Positions 49,001-60,720 of a stretch of 64,000 bases of DNA are shown here, piece by piece. Location: assembly GCA_050084515.1 (NCBI GenBank), contig CM114271.1:61690001-61754000 (forward strand), in the 5' to 3' direction. Every line of letters starts with the position of its first letter. The stretch's first letter is position 1. The DNA is from Blasia pusilla. Lineage: Eukaryota; Marchantiophyta; Marchantiopsida; Blasiales. Below the pieces are notes generated by a model. The model did not search any database and had not been told where the DNA came from. It was given only the letters and a program-made list of their open reading frames with translations. The translations under genes were made by a program, and so were the position numbers.

Positions 49001-52000
49001 AAATTAAAATCGCGGCGAAGGTTCTCGTGTAGGGGGTTCGAGGGAGTCTACTGTCATCATCGGGTGAATAGTAACGTGATCGGGAGTGGGTAAAATAAAA
49101 ACACACGAGTCCCCGTGTCGCTCGTAGATCGATCAAACTTGAACGGGAAATCCTCGAGAGGCTTCTTCTACTCTACGGGAAGGAACGCGGAAGAAAAATA
49201 AAATAAACCACTATGAGGATCTCGCCCGTGCATGGCCCTCGGCCGCGGGAAACGTTTGCGTATCGTCAACCCACTCTCGTATTCCTCTCGATCTCCATGC
49301 AAACTTTTTACCGGTCCCAAACCTTCGAAAGTCCGAAAACTAGGCTCCGATGCGATCGTCGCTCCGAAGAGACAAAACAAATATATATTTGGCGGATAGC
49401 ATATCTCATATCCGGGCTCCGAAATCCAAATGGAAGACATGTACACGTCCTCGACACGGATACGAGTCCAAGAGATATTTCAAAATTCGCACGAATGATA
49501 GCCACTCTCGGCCAAAACGATGTCGGGCCGGATAATCTCCCTTTAACCCGACCCCCCAGGATGAATAGTGTCCGGGCCGGGAGAGGGATGCGCAGGGGTA
49601 CTTCCTGCGCAGCGGCACTCTGCATGGCAGCCTTTGTTTGGAGTGAGTGAGAGAGACATGTCCGTCCGCCGCTCGTAGTCCGCAAATCCTGCAGCGTAAC
49701 CTTTCCGGTGCCAAGAGGGCAGCGGATGTGGCATACGCACACACATGGTGGGGAGCGAATGCAAGCTGGCGGGTTGCGCCGTGTTATTCTTATCGTTGTG
49801 TGGGAAATTTGAGGCTTGACTCTTGTTTTGTTTGCAGCGTGTTCATAACTCGGTAGGTCCACATTCTACCCCTCGTCATTAAGGAGAACGGAACGCTAAT
49901 GGCGTGGAGCCGACCTCGTTGAACCTGCTCCCACTCCTGTAGTGAGTCGCCTGGACTGGCCTCCACGACGAACGACATGGACGGAGAGAGCCCTGCGGTT
50001 TCTATTTCGGAAACACCGTCTCCAGGCTCCACGCTCCCCAGTCTCAGGATAAGACGAATGTAGCGGCGAAATATTACTTTTGGACTTCAGCCCCCAGATT
50101 TAAGCCCTGCTACAAGTAGCTAGATAGCCTGCTCGCCTACGTAGCTTCTACGCCACTGGCAAACCCCTTCAGACAAAGCGGCTCCTCGCACTTCCCTAAC
50201 GTACGATTCAAAGTCAAAGGCCTCTCCCCTCTCTCGTCCGTTTTGCCTTCGTCGTGTCTTTCCAAGCGTCCACCTTTGGATGTCCGCGCGAGGCAGGATC
50301 TACTCTAATTTGGCGGTCGTTCCAGAGCACTGAGTGGAGATATATCGGAGTGCTCGACGGACGGACGGACGAGCTGGCTGGCCGTAGGGAGGGAGGGAGG
50401 GAGGGAGGGAGGGGAGAAGGACGGAAAGGGAGGATGGGACGGGACCGGTGCGTGCAGACCGATAATGATAGACCGATGTGGATGGGGTGATGAGTCATAA
50501 TCGATCTTCTGACACACGAGCGGTCCACCCACGATCTGACACCCGTCATGAGGCGCTGGGACCCCCAAGCCTAACCGCAGGCCAGCGAAGAGCGAGCACC
50601 GTCGGTCAGCTCCTCCCCTGCCCCGCTTTTTGCCTATTTCGGGCCGTCGCCTTTGTAGCCTCAGCTAGCTCCCTCCTATTGTGTACCCCCGGCTCTCGGG
50701 ATCCTATCCGTTGGCGGTCACGCGGTAATTTTCTCTTTCACGCGCATTGTCGTGTATTTTAACTACCACGCCCCACTCTCTCACACGCTAACTCGACGGA
50801 CGCAGATATGAATGTCGCGGAATCCAAGCGCGATCATAGAAGAAAAGCCAAAAAGTCCGTTCGGGTGCACGCCCGACCTGTATACTACGGCTCCCTCGCT
50901 CCCGGAACTAAAGGCTGACGGATACGTTATACAGTACCCTCCACGGGGATCTTGACCGGGCAGCTCCAACGCCGCGGCGGTGCCCCGTTCGTCCGTCGGG
51001 TTCGGCAACGTCGCGTCCGTCCCCACGGCGACAGCTCGCGACCACGTCTCTCGTCTTCCACCACGTCGGTGTCAACCTCAAGCGGTACCACTTGGCCTCT
51101 CTCCTCTCCCTCCGGATAACTCCTGCGGTCGTAACCGGCCCTACCCTAAAACTCCTAGACCCTATCTCTCCTCGCCTACTATACGTGACCGTTGTACATG
51201 AAGCGTATATCGAGAGTACGTGAAGACGAGAGCTTCGGCCCCCAGCCCAGCAGGCGCTCCTCCGCTGCTGCTGCCGCCGCGCCTGCTGCAGATGCGGCTC
51301 ACTGACACACATGTACCCACCGACCACGAGTACAGCAAAGCAAAGCATAATGACAGCTATCCAACGAACAGCCAATACAAAAGTGTCCTCGTCCTTGACG
51401 TCTCGCTCGCATACCGTACTCCATACGTATGAATATGGGCGCTCTCTCTCTCTCTTTTGCTCTGTCTGTCTGTCTGTCCGCGACTCCGCACTCGTCTCAC
51501 GTTCCTCCGTCTCCCGTCCATCCGCGTCCGTCCGTGAAGGAGTCCGCAGTGCGTAGGACGGACAAAACCGAACGTAGCGTACGCGATCGCCAACGGGGAT
51601 TCTATCTCATCCGATCATCGGATGTGTCTGCTCGCCAGCAAATGCGTGTGTGTTATGGTCTGACTTTCGAAGCATATGGTGTTCTTCTGGAGTCAACTGC
51701 TGCTCTCGCAATGAATCAAGCGTGAGAAATCACGCCACTCCTAATCTTCTTCTGCGCTGTTCCCGATTTCTTCCGGCGTTTGACCTGCGTCCTCACCGAG
51801 TCGCCCTGCGCAGCACCGCAGCCGCGCTCGGACCGGACGGCGCACCTCAGGTCGAAGTAACTCGACTCCACTTATGGCGGTCACTACCGTTCAGGGTCCG
51901 GGGAGTTTCTTCGTGACAACCTCTACATTCCCGGTCTGTATAAATATTTCCTAAGGAAAATTCATTGGTTAATAAAAGGACACATGATGTTCATACAATG
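43054..52000. other. GC-rich, gene-less upstream region with many microsatellites
   Basis: About 9 kb lie upstream of the trihelix gene with no open frame bearing a recognisable domain. The 43.1-45.2 and 48.6-51.9 kb parts are GC- and CpG-rich. Microsatellites: GGCT/CCTG at about 44001-44041, GACA at 44253-44278, CATCCGTC at 46582-46617, GGAA at 48477-48502, GGGA at 50386-50414, and CT then CTGT at 51441-51480. Part is probably the trihelix 5' leader and promoter. I found no tRNA, rRNA or known miRNA core in it by eye. Confidence 0.5.
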
Positions 52001-52689
52001 TTTCACTGCCCTTAGCAACTGACACCAATAACACTCTAGATTCTAAAGGACTAGACAAAATGACTCAATGTTTTGTGTCCCACATATATATGGGGAGTCA
52101 AAACATGATTCCGAGCCCTTATGAGGATGTGACTTGTTCCGTTGTGGTATAGGCAAGAAGAGACCCTAGCCACATGTCAACATGACTCAAGTAAAGCCAT
52201 GATGTGAGACATTGTTTAGTTACATGGGGGTAGAATTTGTGGAAAAAAATCCAATCATAGGTCAAAGTAGATTGGATAGAGATATTCATTCATATTGGAT
52301 TCATGAAAAAGGCATGCATGAAAATCTATGAGAGGAAGAAAAAGGACTAAAAAAGTCAAACACCAACGAATCATATAAAGGATCTTTACACAATTTGAAC
52401 TCTTCAATACCCAACCATATCTCTTATGTTATGAGAAACTAAATCCATAGGAGGTAGACTTTTCAAAGAAAATTAAATGTCCTCCATTGTCTCAAAATGT
52501 TTACAATCCAAATAGGTTGTATTCATCATAATTCACAAGAGTATGTTGACATTTTCGTGCACATACACATCGCTATACAACCCATATTGTTGGTCACATC
52601 TACACACCACACAACACCGATCTTCCCAACATACGGCTCGATCCATCCATAAACGAAACAAAATCACACATATATATGGAGACCCCACG
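52001..52689. other. AT-rich interval
   Basis: No gene or confident repeat seen; the composition drops sharply from the GC-rich block to its left. Confidence 0.4.
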
Positions 52690-54990
52690 AGCTGGTCTGC
52701 ACTCCATGCATCTCAACGCTCATTCCCAACAACGGTAGAGAAAACTTTGCACCATGGGAAGAGACAACCACCTTGGCATGTCTCTCCGTGGGACTATCCG
52801 CCACATGAATGTCCTCGACATGTGCGCTCCTCTTGAACGAATCTCTTGATCAACTAACATTGCCTGTGAATGTATCCATCATGGTCACCGTATCCTCACA
52901 TGATCAAACATCACTACACCGTGCAAACTGCACCGGTACATGGCTCACCTGTCCATCACCTGATCGCCACCCTGGCCGATAAGAAAATGTCTCCTCCCAA
53001 AAATCGAGAATGAAACCACGGGGATAGAACACCTTACTCTCTACCAACACATTGAACGACTCTTCCGATGTCGTAATCGCCCGAGTGCGCACCATCGCAC
53101 TATGCGACTCATGCTCTGGCTAGATTTTTACCACTAACTCCTACTGATTCATGTACTACGTGGGTGATACACCCCCCATAAAGGTGTTTATCTGAAAGTG
53201 ACAAGGCTCAATGTCGCCTTTCCGTAACCCCAACGCCAAACACGCCGCCTTCCCTAACGTCAAGGACAGAACTCCCAAATCAAGGAGGATGCGCTGCGGG
53301 TGGTACACAGTACGTAAAGGACTAACCAAGCGAGACACTCCATCTTGGTTATCTAACAACATCCACATGTGGTGTGATCATGGCTTGCTCTATCGCTGGC
53401 CTAGCTTGCATATCTGCCAACTTCGCCGTCGTAGCATGCCATGACTGAGTAGGGGACGTCCCAAGCACCTGCTCTGAGGGTAGGTCGGCCACCTTCTCAA
53501 ATATATTTGAACAAGAGGCAATCACCTCTCCACGTTCACAAAACGTGGTGGCCATCCGAAACACCTCCATTGGTCCAACTCCCATTGTCGCCAACTCCAT
53601 GGCGGAAGACAACTGAGTCTGGCTCATCCTAGTGGTCATCTCCAACAACGTGGTCGACACTGGCTCCACCCGATCTGACATAGCAGTCGTCTCTCCAACT
53701 CCTCGTGACGTCGACGCATTTGCCCCACCCGTAGGCTTAACTAGTCGTCTAGGCACCGCGAGTCACCACCGGAGCAGCCTCTACCTAAGTCGTACTACAC
53801 ATAAATCTCAAGTCCGTATAATCCTCCCCTATATCTTGATACGACATGGAGGCTGGAGCCACACTAGCTTCTCTTGGCTCCGTGCCTCTCCATAGCTGCA
53901 ATATCGTCATGGCAGCAATATTATCCTCCAATTGATCGATGCAAGTGAGGAGCGTTGCATGAGGTGCACGTCCTTCATCTCCCCTAACCGGTGGTGGAAC
54001 CCTATCACCACAATCATCAACTCCTCGATCTCCACCAACTCTCTCGCCCCCAAGCCCTCCAACTACCTCTGGACGTAGCTCCTGGCAAAGATCAAAACAC
54101 CTATCCCTAGTATGATCATATCGGTGACAATGATCATAGTGCAACTTTGGTGGGGCTATCCAAGATAGCTCCTAAACACTCGGAGGTGCACTTGGCCCTC
54201 TACCATGTTGTGGGCAATCCCTTTTCCTATATGGCAAACCACACGTCCAACAAGCTAACCCTGGTCCCTACTTGGGGACATATATCGGTACAGGCCGTTG
54301 CCTCATCAGCTTACAATACCCGCCCTGCTCTGTGGGCACTCTTGTCCGCTCCCGTGGTTCTTGTGCATGTTGGGGCACTTATGGGGCTACTCCTACTCGT
54401 GGACCTCTAGACTCTCGGGAAAATCCTGTAGTCACTACTTGCTCCTCACTCATGTTGAGCCCAATCCGCTAAGAAAACTTGAAGATCACCTTCAGTGTGA
54501 GCTTCGCTGTGTGAAGCAACATCGCTGCCTGGACTCTCCTCCGTAATTCGCGGTCAAAAACCCCGTTCCAATACTACACTGACTTCACCTTAGTCACTCC
54601 ATATATAGCAATGATCAATCGCCGCATACGCGTTAATGCCTCACTCAGACTCCCACATGATCTCTGCTGAAAATCTTGTAGAATCTTCAGCTTGTCAGTT
54701 CATACGCCTTGGTAGCTCATCCCCAACTACAGAAAGAACTCCACTATCGGACTAAGAGTGGGGGATACACTAGCAGGAAAGGTCTCTACCACCTCACTAC
54801 TCTCACTACCATCTGGTCCCGGGGCTAATGGTGTAGGTCTCTCTCCTCTTCCATCCCATCATGTAAAATCAGGATAAAAACGGCTCATCCGACCTAAAAC
54901 TCCACTCATGAATCTAAAGGCTCTTTCCCCAAAACTAGCCGCCCCAACGGTAACCTGCATGCAGATGTTATCGAGTGATCGTTGACTCGG
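52690..54990 (-). pseudogene. Truncated gag-protease copy of the same retrotransposon family
   Basis: On the minus strand, going down from 54990: a gag segment parallel to the plus copy (PIVEFF...SYQGV...DKLKILQDF...LTRMRRLI), two knuckle-like parts (CWTCGLPYRKRDC and YDHCHRYDHTRDRC, each with one ligand changed), then a protease. In the protease, the segment PQRILLDLGVLSLTLGKAA corresponds to PQRVLLDSGAQPLMLGKAS of the intact-looking copy (catalytic DSG now DLG), followed by SFNVLVESKVFYPRGF and SYRPGWRSGDG. It fades after HVEDIHVAD...SPTERH in the linker, before the methyltransferase region. Many stops. No LTR for it was found. Confidence 0.75.
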
Positions 54991-55710
54991 TCAACAGGTC
55001 ATCTGATTGACTAAGACCAAAACGGGGAAATATCCATTAACGTTGTTCCTGATGCAACAGACCTCTTGCCAACCTCATCCAACATCTCAAGACAAAGTTA
55101 CATCCTAACAGCCCGTTGACCCTCTATGTTGTCGACGCGATAGAACTCTACCTGCGTTAAACTAAGATGTGACAACACCAAAAGGATGGATTAATTAGTA
55201 TCTTGGTTGTGGAAATACTTTTTGCCATTTTGGAACAACCAAAAGATATGTATGTTAACACAAATTTTTTTGGTAACACTACCCAATCATAATATCCAAG
55301 TTCAACTCAATCTTCATTTCAAGTGAAGCCTTTAAGAGGAAGAAAAAATCTAATAAAAGTTGACGAGAGGGATGATCAACTTGGAAATTTTTTAAGATAC
55401 AAATAATTTGAAACTTGGAAGCTTAGGTATTCTATGGAGGTACATCAAGTTGTATTCTTATGAAGCATCCTTATTTGCAATAGTTATCTTGTCCAATGGA
55501 AGATGGATTGGGATTGATTTTGACTCATGTTTGAACAACTTTGGAGTTCTCCGCTTTTTGATTCTTGAGACATTTTTGCAAGAGGCTGATAGTGCATTTC
55601 AAAAGTGAGGATCTTTATATCATTGTCCAGAATACTATCAAACCAACGTAAATTGATACATCGTAATGTGAAATTAATCATACCATGAAACAAAATTGCA
55701 AAGGCCCAAG
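54991..55710. other. Spacer between the two opposed retroelement copies
   Basis: AT-rich, no coding signal. The 5' leader and LTR of the minus copy would be expected here but are not recognisable. Confidence 0.4.
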
Positions 55711-56103
55711 TGTCACGATTGTTAGGATAGATCGGTGGGATCTAGCAGAGCTTTTGCACGAGTAGTGGAGGACAGGCCCATGAGGTCGAGGATGACCAGT
55801 TGAGGCCCCGGAAAACCTGAGAGATCAAGTTTCCCCTTTGTTTCGGCTCATTTCAAGCCATATAGAGAAACTTACTCTTTCGGGTAAGTTTCCATGTTGG
55901 GGATAGTTGACTTTCTACTTTGGGAAGTGACCCTTGACCTGCTATAGCAGGTCAAGAGCCAAGGAGGTGACCTACGAGCATAGGTTACCATTGAGAGGGC
56001 TTGGGAGAGGGAAGGGGGTATACCTCCAAGAGAGAGAGCTTGAGAGCTCATTCTCTCTTTATTGAACCTCTTGGCATAAAGTGGCGGAGCTATGGTCCCT
56101 TGC
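55711..56103 (+). repeat. 5' LTR (part matching the 3' LTR)
   Basis: The alignable part includes 'gatctagcagagc', 'cacgagtagtggaggacagg', 'aagtttccatgttggggata' and 'aggtcaagagccaaggaggt', present in both copies. The LTR probably continues past 56103, since the partner is cut at 64000. The 5' edge may be truncated (see the polypurine tract entry). Confidence 0.8.
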
Positions 56104-57954
56104 CTTGTGAGTGTAATCCAAGCCTCTCATTAGGAGAATGGGTTTGATTTGACATGAGAAAGAGTGCACACCTTTGAGAGCTATGATGAGAGATGGTGTA
56201 GAGAGAGATTGGATCTTACTTTACAAAGAGAGAATGAGAGAATGAGAGAGTGAGAGAGCTTCATGGGGGAGCTTGCTGGTCACTCGCTGTTTTTTCAGGT
56301 TGGGGACTGTGTTTCCCATTCAGCGGCTCATGGGAGTGCTTACTGGAGCAAGGGCTGCTTTGATTGTTCTTTGCATTTGCCAATTTTTTCGTGTGAAAGA
56401 GTGGCGCGCGGAAGCGCTGCCCAATTTCTGATAGGGATTGATTATGGGAGCAGGTTGCTCTATGCCAGTGCTCTCGAGAGCACCATGTAGCTTGTTGATT
56501 TGTATTTTTCCAGGTTATACATTTTCGTTGGGAGAAATCAGCGTGGAAGCACTGCTAAATTTTGTGTAGGCGAAAGAGACATTGGGCTTTACGATAGTCC
56601 CCGTCAAGTTTTACAGGAATGTCTGATTATAAATATTTTTTAACTTTGTCGTAGATTGTGAAGTTGTGCACGTTGTGCAACAAAAAATGCGCAATTTGGA
56701 GTTGTGAGAAAAAAAGTTATGGTCAATCTTGCAAAATTGCCATTGCTAGGCAATTTTTAGGGTTAAATTGTTCAAACCCTAAACCAGCCGCCACGCTGGC
56801 GGCGGCTGTGGCTATGATAGTCATCGTCAACGATATGACATCGACGATCAACCATCACCATCAATGGTCAACCATCACTGGTCCACCGTTCGTTGTCCAC
56901 CCTTTGGTTGCCATTGCCGCCATAACGGAGTGGAGGGTCTTCCACGACGTTTGTTGATTCTCTGACTTGCGTCGCCACCACGTACTTTGTTTGGATTGCC
57001 ATCGTCATCGTAGTATTGTCATCAAATAGTGATGGCAGATGAGTTCAGATTATGGTTTTTGAGTTTTGATTTCATGCTGCTATGTTGTGATTGATAGCCG
57101 CTCGACGAAGATCGAGTACCGTGCCGTGACGTGCGTAGCCGCAATGCGCCGCCGATCGTTGCGTCGTGCCGTTCATGGCCGCACCACACCGTCTCGATCG
57201 TGGAACCGCTCCTTCACTAAGGAACAGAGCGTGTGAATTTCTGATTGAGGAGGGTATGCCGCCGTGTGCCGCACCCCATTCCCGAGTGCCGTGCTATTTG
57301 TAGCCGTTCCGTGCCGCCAGTGCCGCATCGGACCGCTCGACCTGCACCGCACATCAAGGAGGTTGAGCAGAATCAGTACGAGAGGAGTACAACTTGCTGA
57401 TTGGAGGAGTTGTCTTCACAACCGAGTTGGGGTCAAGGTTTGCAGTTAATAAGGAGCGACATCGACATGTGTTCAGGTTATCCATTCTAGTCCTTTACCC
57501 TGCACGTGTGAGGGATTTTGGGATTTTGGTAGTTTATTTGGGGATATTGGGTTGTGTGGATGCTGAGAGTATCATTCATGTATGTGGTTTAGGGGACATA
57601 AACCTGTGTGGGATGGCCGGAGTTGAGGGTAGGTTGTCGATGATATGATAGCCTGGTTGATTTTCCGCACCACGCCGCGTGTTGCCGCACATTACACGTC
57701 TCGGGGAGGGAGAGTGTAGATCGAGTGCCGCATGTTTGGAATGAGAGATTGAGGGATTACTCGCGAGGTTGAGAGTGATCAGGTGAGAGGGGCACGAGGG
57801 TCATCACGGCATCCGTTCGGGACTTTGAGAGGCGAGGTGGTGAACCCGAGAGTAGCTCTAGAGGTTTTACGCGGAGTGGCGCGAGGTTCCAAGGGTCGCC
57901 ACGTGAGGGACCACCTCGACCTCCTTCTGTGTCATCGTCAGAGAAGGGGGAGGG
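56104..57954 (+). other. Long leader of the retrotransposon
   Basis: Noncoding stretch from the LTR to gag, containing the unresolved rest of the LTR, the primer site and the 5' UTR. GA-rich at 56220-56265. Between 57080 and 57350 the phrase GTGCCG/GCCGC recurs many times in otherwise unremarkable DNA. Confidence 0.5.
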
Positions 57955-59480
57955 TGTAGAGGAGTTTGTGAGCACATCGCCACACATTGTGAGTGGTTCT
58001 ACCAGTTGGGCATACGAGATGGACGACTAGGGTAGAGGACCGCGTAGGTTTTCAGGTGCAGTAGGCACGATTGAGTTGCACAATTTCATAGCAGAGTTTA
58101 GGAGTTGGTGCGACTCCCAGCGGGCTAAGAATTCTAGAGAGTTCAACCCGTTTACAGCATGGAACGGTATGGTCCAGCATTTAGAAGGGGCGCCCATGGA
58201 CGATTACCATGAGTTCTCCCACATATATGCCCAGGAGATTGAGGCATGGCGACTCTACTATGACCCACACTATGTGTCATGGACGGAGCCGTTCCCACAT
58301 GAGGGGGAGGAGTCAAGAGAGGCTACTTCCTCTTCCACTAGTGATGTTTTAGGAGGGATCACTCGCACTGGACCAGTTGCACCATCTAGTCGGGTTCGTC
58401 CCAAGTTCAATCCCGTGGTTGAGTTCTTCGCTGAGTTGAGGGCCAACTACCAAGGGGTACGGACGAAGAAGTTGCGGAGCATCCACGACTTCCTCAGGCG
58501 CCCAGGTGAGAGTTTATGTGAGGTTTACACTCGCTTGCGTCGGTTGATCAACGTCACTCAAGGGATGACGGAGGCTCACGCTATCCAGTCATACTACGCG
58601 ATGTTGGATTGGACCCTACGAACACGGGTGCGGGAGGGGGTGCTTCTTATGAACACCTCCCCTACGTTGAAAGATGGTTTTAGGACCGCCGAGAACATTG
58701 AGTGCAATATGGTGGAGGAGAGCGTAGCCACCATGGGTTTTGGGCGAGAGCAGTCATGATTGGCTGCACCACCTATGCAGCAACGTGGACTCCGAGATAG
58801 GTCGACTGTGGCACCATGAGCTCATGGAGGATACCGGGAGGCCGTGCCATAGAGACTTGCCTCTTCATATGCGGCTCAACAGCAGCCGCCTACTATTACT
58901 TGTTGGTCATATGGTGGAGCCCATCATCAGCGCGATTGCACTCGTCAGGGTCATGGACGTGTGCCTAAGCATGGAGGAGGAGATGGTGCTGCACCACAAG
59001 GTTATCAATGTGACTATTGTCAGAGGTATGGTCATACACGCGCCAGGTGTTTCAGTTTACATCCTGAATTACGTCCGGACCGAGGGTCAGAGAGAGCACC
59101 AGAGCGAGTAGTCGGTCTGCATGGGCCTAGAGATTGTGCACCCCGTGGTCTCGTTGGGGGATGAGGAACTGGAGTTGCCCAATAGGGTGGTGGAGTTGCG
59201 CGTTGAGGAGGTAGAGTACCACCACCTAGACGCGTCGAGGGAGACGCCGGACGTGAGACGGGGATGGTTGCTCAGATACAGCATCTACATGAGCAGATTG
59301 CTGCTATGGCATTGAGGTTACCGGATGTCGGATCCGTGGCATCGACATCATATGGAGCAGCCAGAGATATGGAGGATCCTGGTTGGATGTGCGGGGTTGC
59401 CCAGATAGAGGCCGCCGCAGTTGTGACGCGTGGAGCAGCCGCAAAGTTGGATCCACACCGAGGGGAAGCCAGAAAATAGA
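57955..59480 (+). pseudogene. gag of the methyltransferase retrotransposon
   Basis: Gag forms the virus-like particle and binds element RNA. The main readable part (to 58759) contains PVVEFFAELRANYQG, LRSIHDFLRRPGESLCEVYT and RLRRLINVTQGMTEA, a retrotransposon gag-type helical region. After a stop the frame shifts and gives a damaged knuckle CWSYGGAHHQRDC (second Cys lost) and an intact one, CDYCQRYGHTRARC (CX2CX4HX4C, about 59008-59051), so the family has two knuckles. A TAG (58028-58030) interrupts the start. Not functional here. Confidence 0.8.
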
Positions 59481-59879
59481 CTAGGCTTCCTCAGTCTTTC
59501 ACGTTGTCCGAAGCGATGAGGACCCCATCGATGGGTCCTCATCAAAGTTCCTGGAGAGTTGGTGATGTTGTTGGTGTGCAGGCACGGAGGGTGATGGGAG
59601 AAGCAAGTGCGACGAATCCTATTTACTGATGCTCAGGAGGGGCATGTGTCGAGCACGTTGTTAGGGGCGGCCACCGTTGTGTACCGCACTCCTTTACTTT
59701 CTGCTTCCGATGTTATGACGTTGGGGGGTACGCCCGCCGAGGCTTTTTGGCTGGCCGCTTCAGTATGTGAGCGTGGAGTTGGAGTTCTTGCATCACATTC
59801 AGAGGTGATTGCATAGGAGGTGATGGACCTGCCCTTTGAGCGGATGCTCGGGCCGTCCACGTCACATTCATGGTAGGCT

Positions 59880-60420
59880 GCGGCAGCTAGGATGGCGGAG
59901 ATGCCCTCTAGACCCGCGATAGAGCGTGCCATTGCTTCTCCTTGTGTTGTGTTGCTGGATAAGCGAGGAGAGGTCCTCCAGTTGGTGAGTACCAGAGGTA
60001 GAGCTTTTAGTCCGCAACGCGTCTTGTTGGATTCAGGAGCGCAACCCCTGATGTTGGGGAAAGCTTCATTCAGAGGATTGGGCTTGACGAGAGCCGATGT
60101 GGAGCGTTGTCCATTACGGATACAGACATCCTTGGGTGGAGCGAGTACCACACAGTATATCACTCGACATGAGGTCGTGGTGAGGATTCGCCCGAGACAT
60201 CCTACAGATGAGTTTGTGGTGCAAGCCAAGGCGATAGTGACTGATGTAGAGTCCTACAACGTCTTGGTTGGTGGAGCAATGTTATACCCGATGGGGTTTT
60301 CCCTTGATTACTCGGAGGAGTCAACATCCTACACACCAGGATGGCAGTCAGGTGATGGCAGCCTTAGCTCATTACCCGTTCGATTCATAGGTGTAGTGAT
60401 CGAGCGACGGCCAGGAGAGG
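59880..60420 (+). pseudogene. Retrotransposon aspartic protease domain
   Basis: The open frame 59892-61097 begins with the protease: PQRVLLDSGAQPLMLGKA carries the DSG active site (about 60030). It is followed by RIQTSLGG, VVRIRPRHPTDEFVVQAKAI, SYNVLVGGAMLYPMGF and TPGWQSGDG. This is the retropepsin-like enzyme that would cleave the polyprotein. The domain itself looks undamaged, and the frame runs on without a stop into the methyltransferase. The entry is marked as a pseudogene because the polyprotein as a whole is broken. Confidence 0.85.
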
Positions 60421-60720
60421 TGGCGACCTTAGCAACATTTAGCAGTGGCATCACTTGGCCTAGTGATTTGATTGAGGGACATGTCCATGCAGAGGATACT
60501 CCCATTTGTGACATTTCTAAGGAGAGGAGTGTTATGGTAGCCGCATCATTCCGTGGAGGAGAGGTGTCATTGTGGGGCTCGACTGAGGAGCTTCGACGAT
60601 TGGCAAACGAGCACATGCAGACCGCGTGGAGCGAGGCATTTGCACCGGAGCGTAATGAGTCTGAGGAACCCAAGGTAGCAGGGAGTGCTACGATGGCATC
60701 CTTGGATACCACACCCATTG

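Noticed and set aside
50386-50414. CRISPR-like or telomeric repeat
   Set aside because: It is a plain GGGA microsatellite without spacers; no array of spaced repeats occurs anywhere in the window.
58740-59111. 123-codon protein separate from gag
   Set aside because: It is an out-of-phase reading over the gag knuckle region; the CCHC knuckle is in another frame, matching a frameshifted gag.
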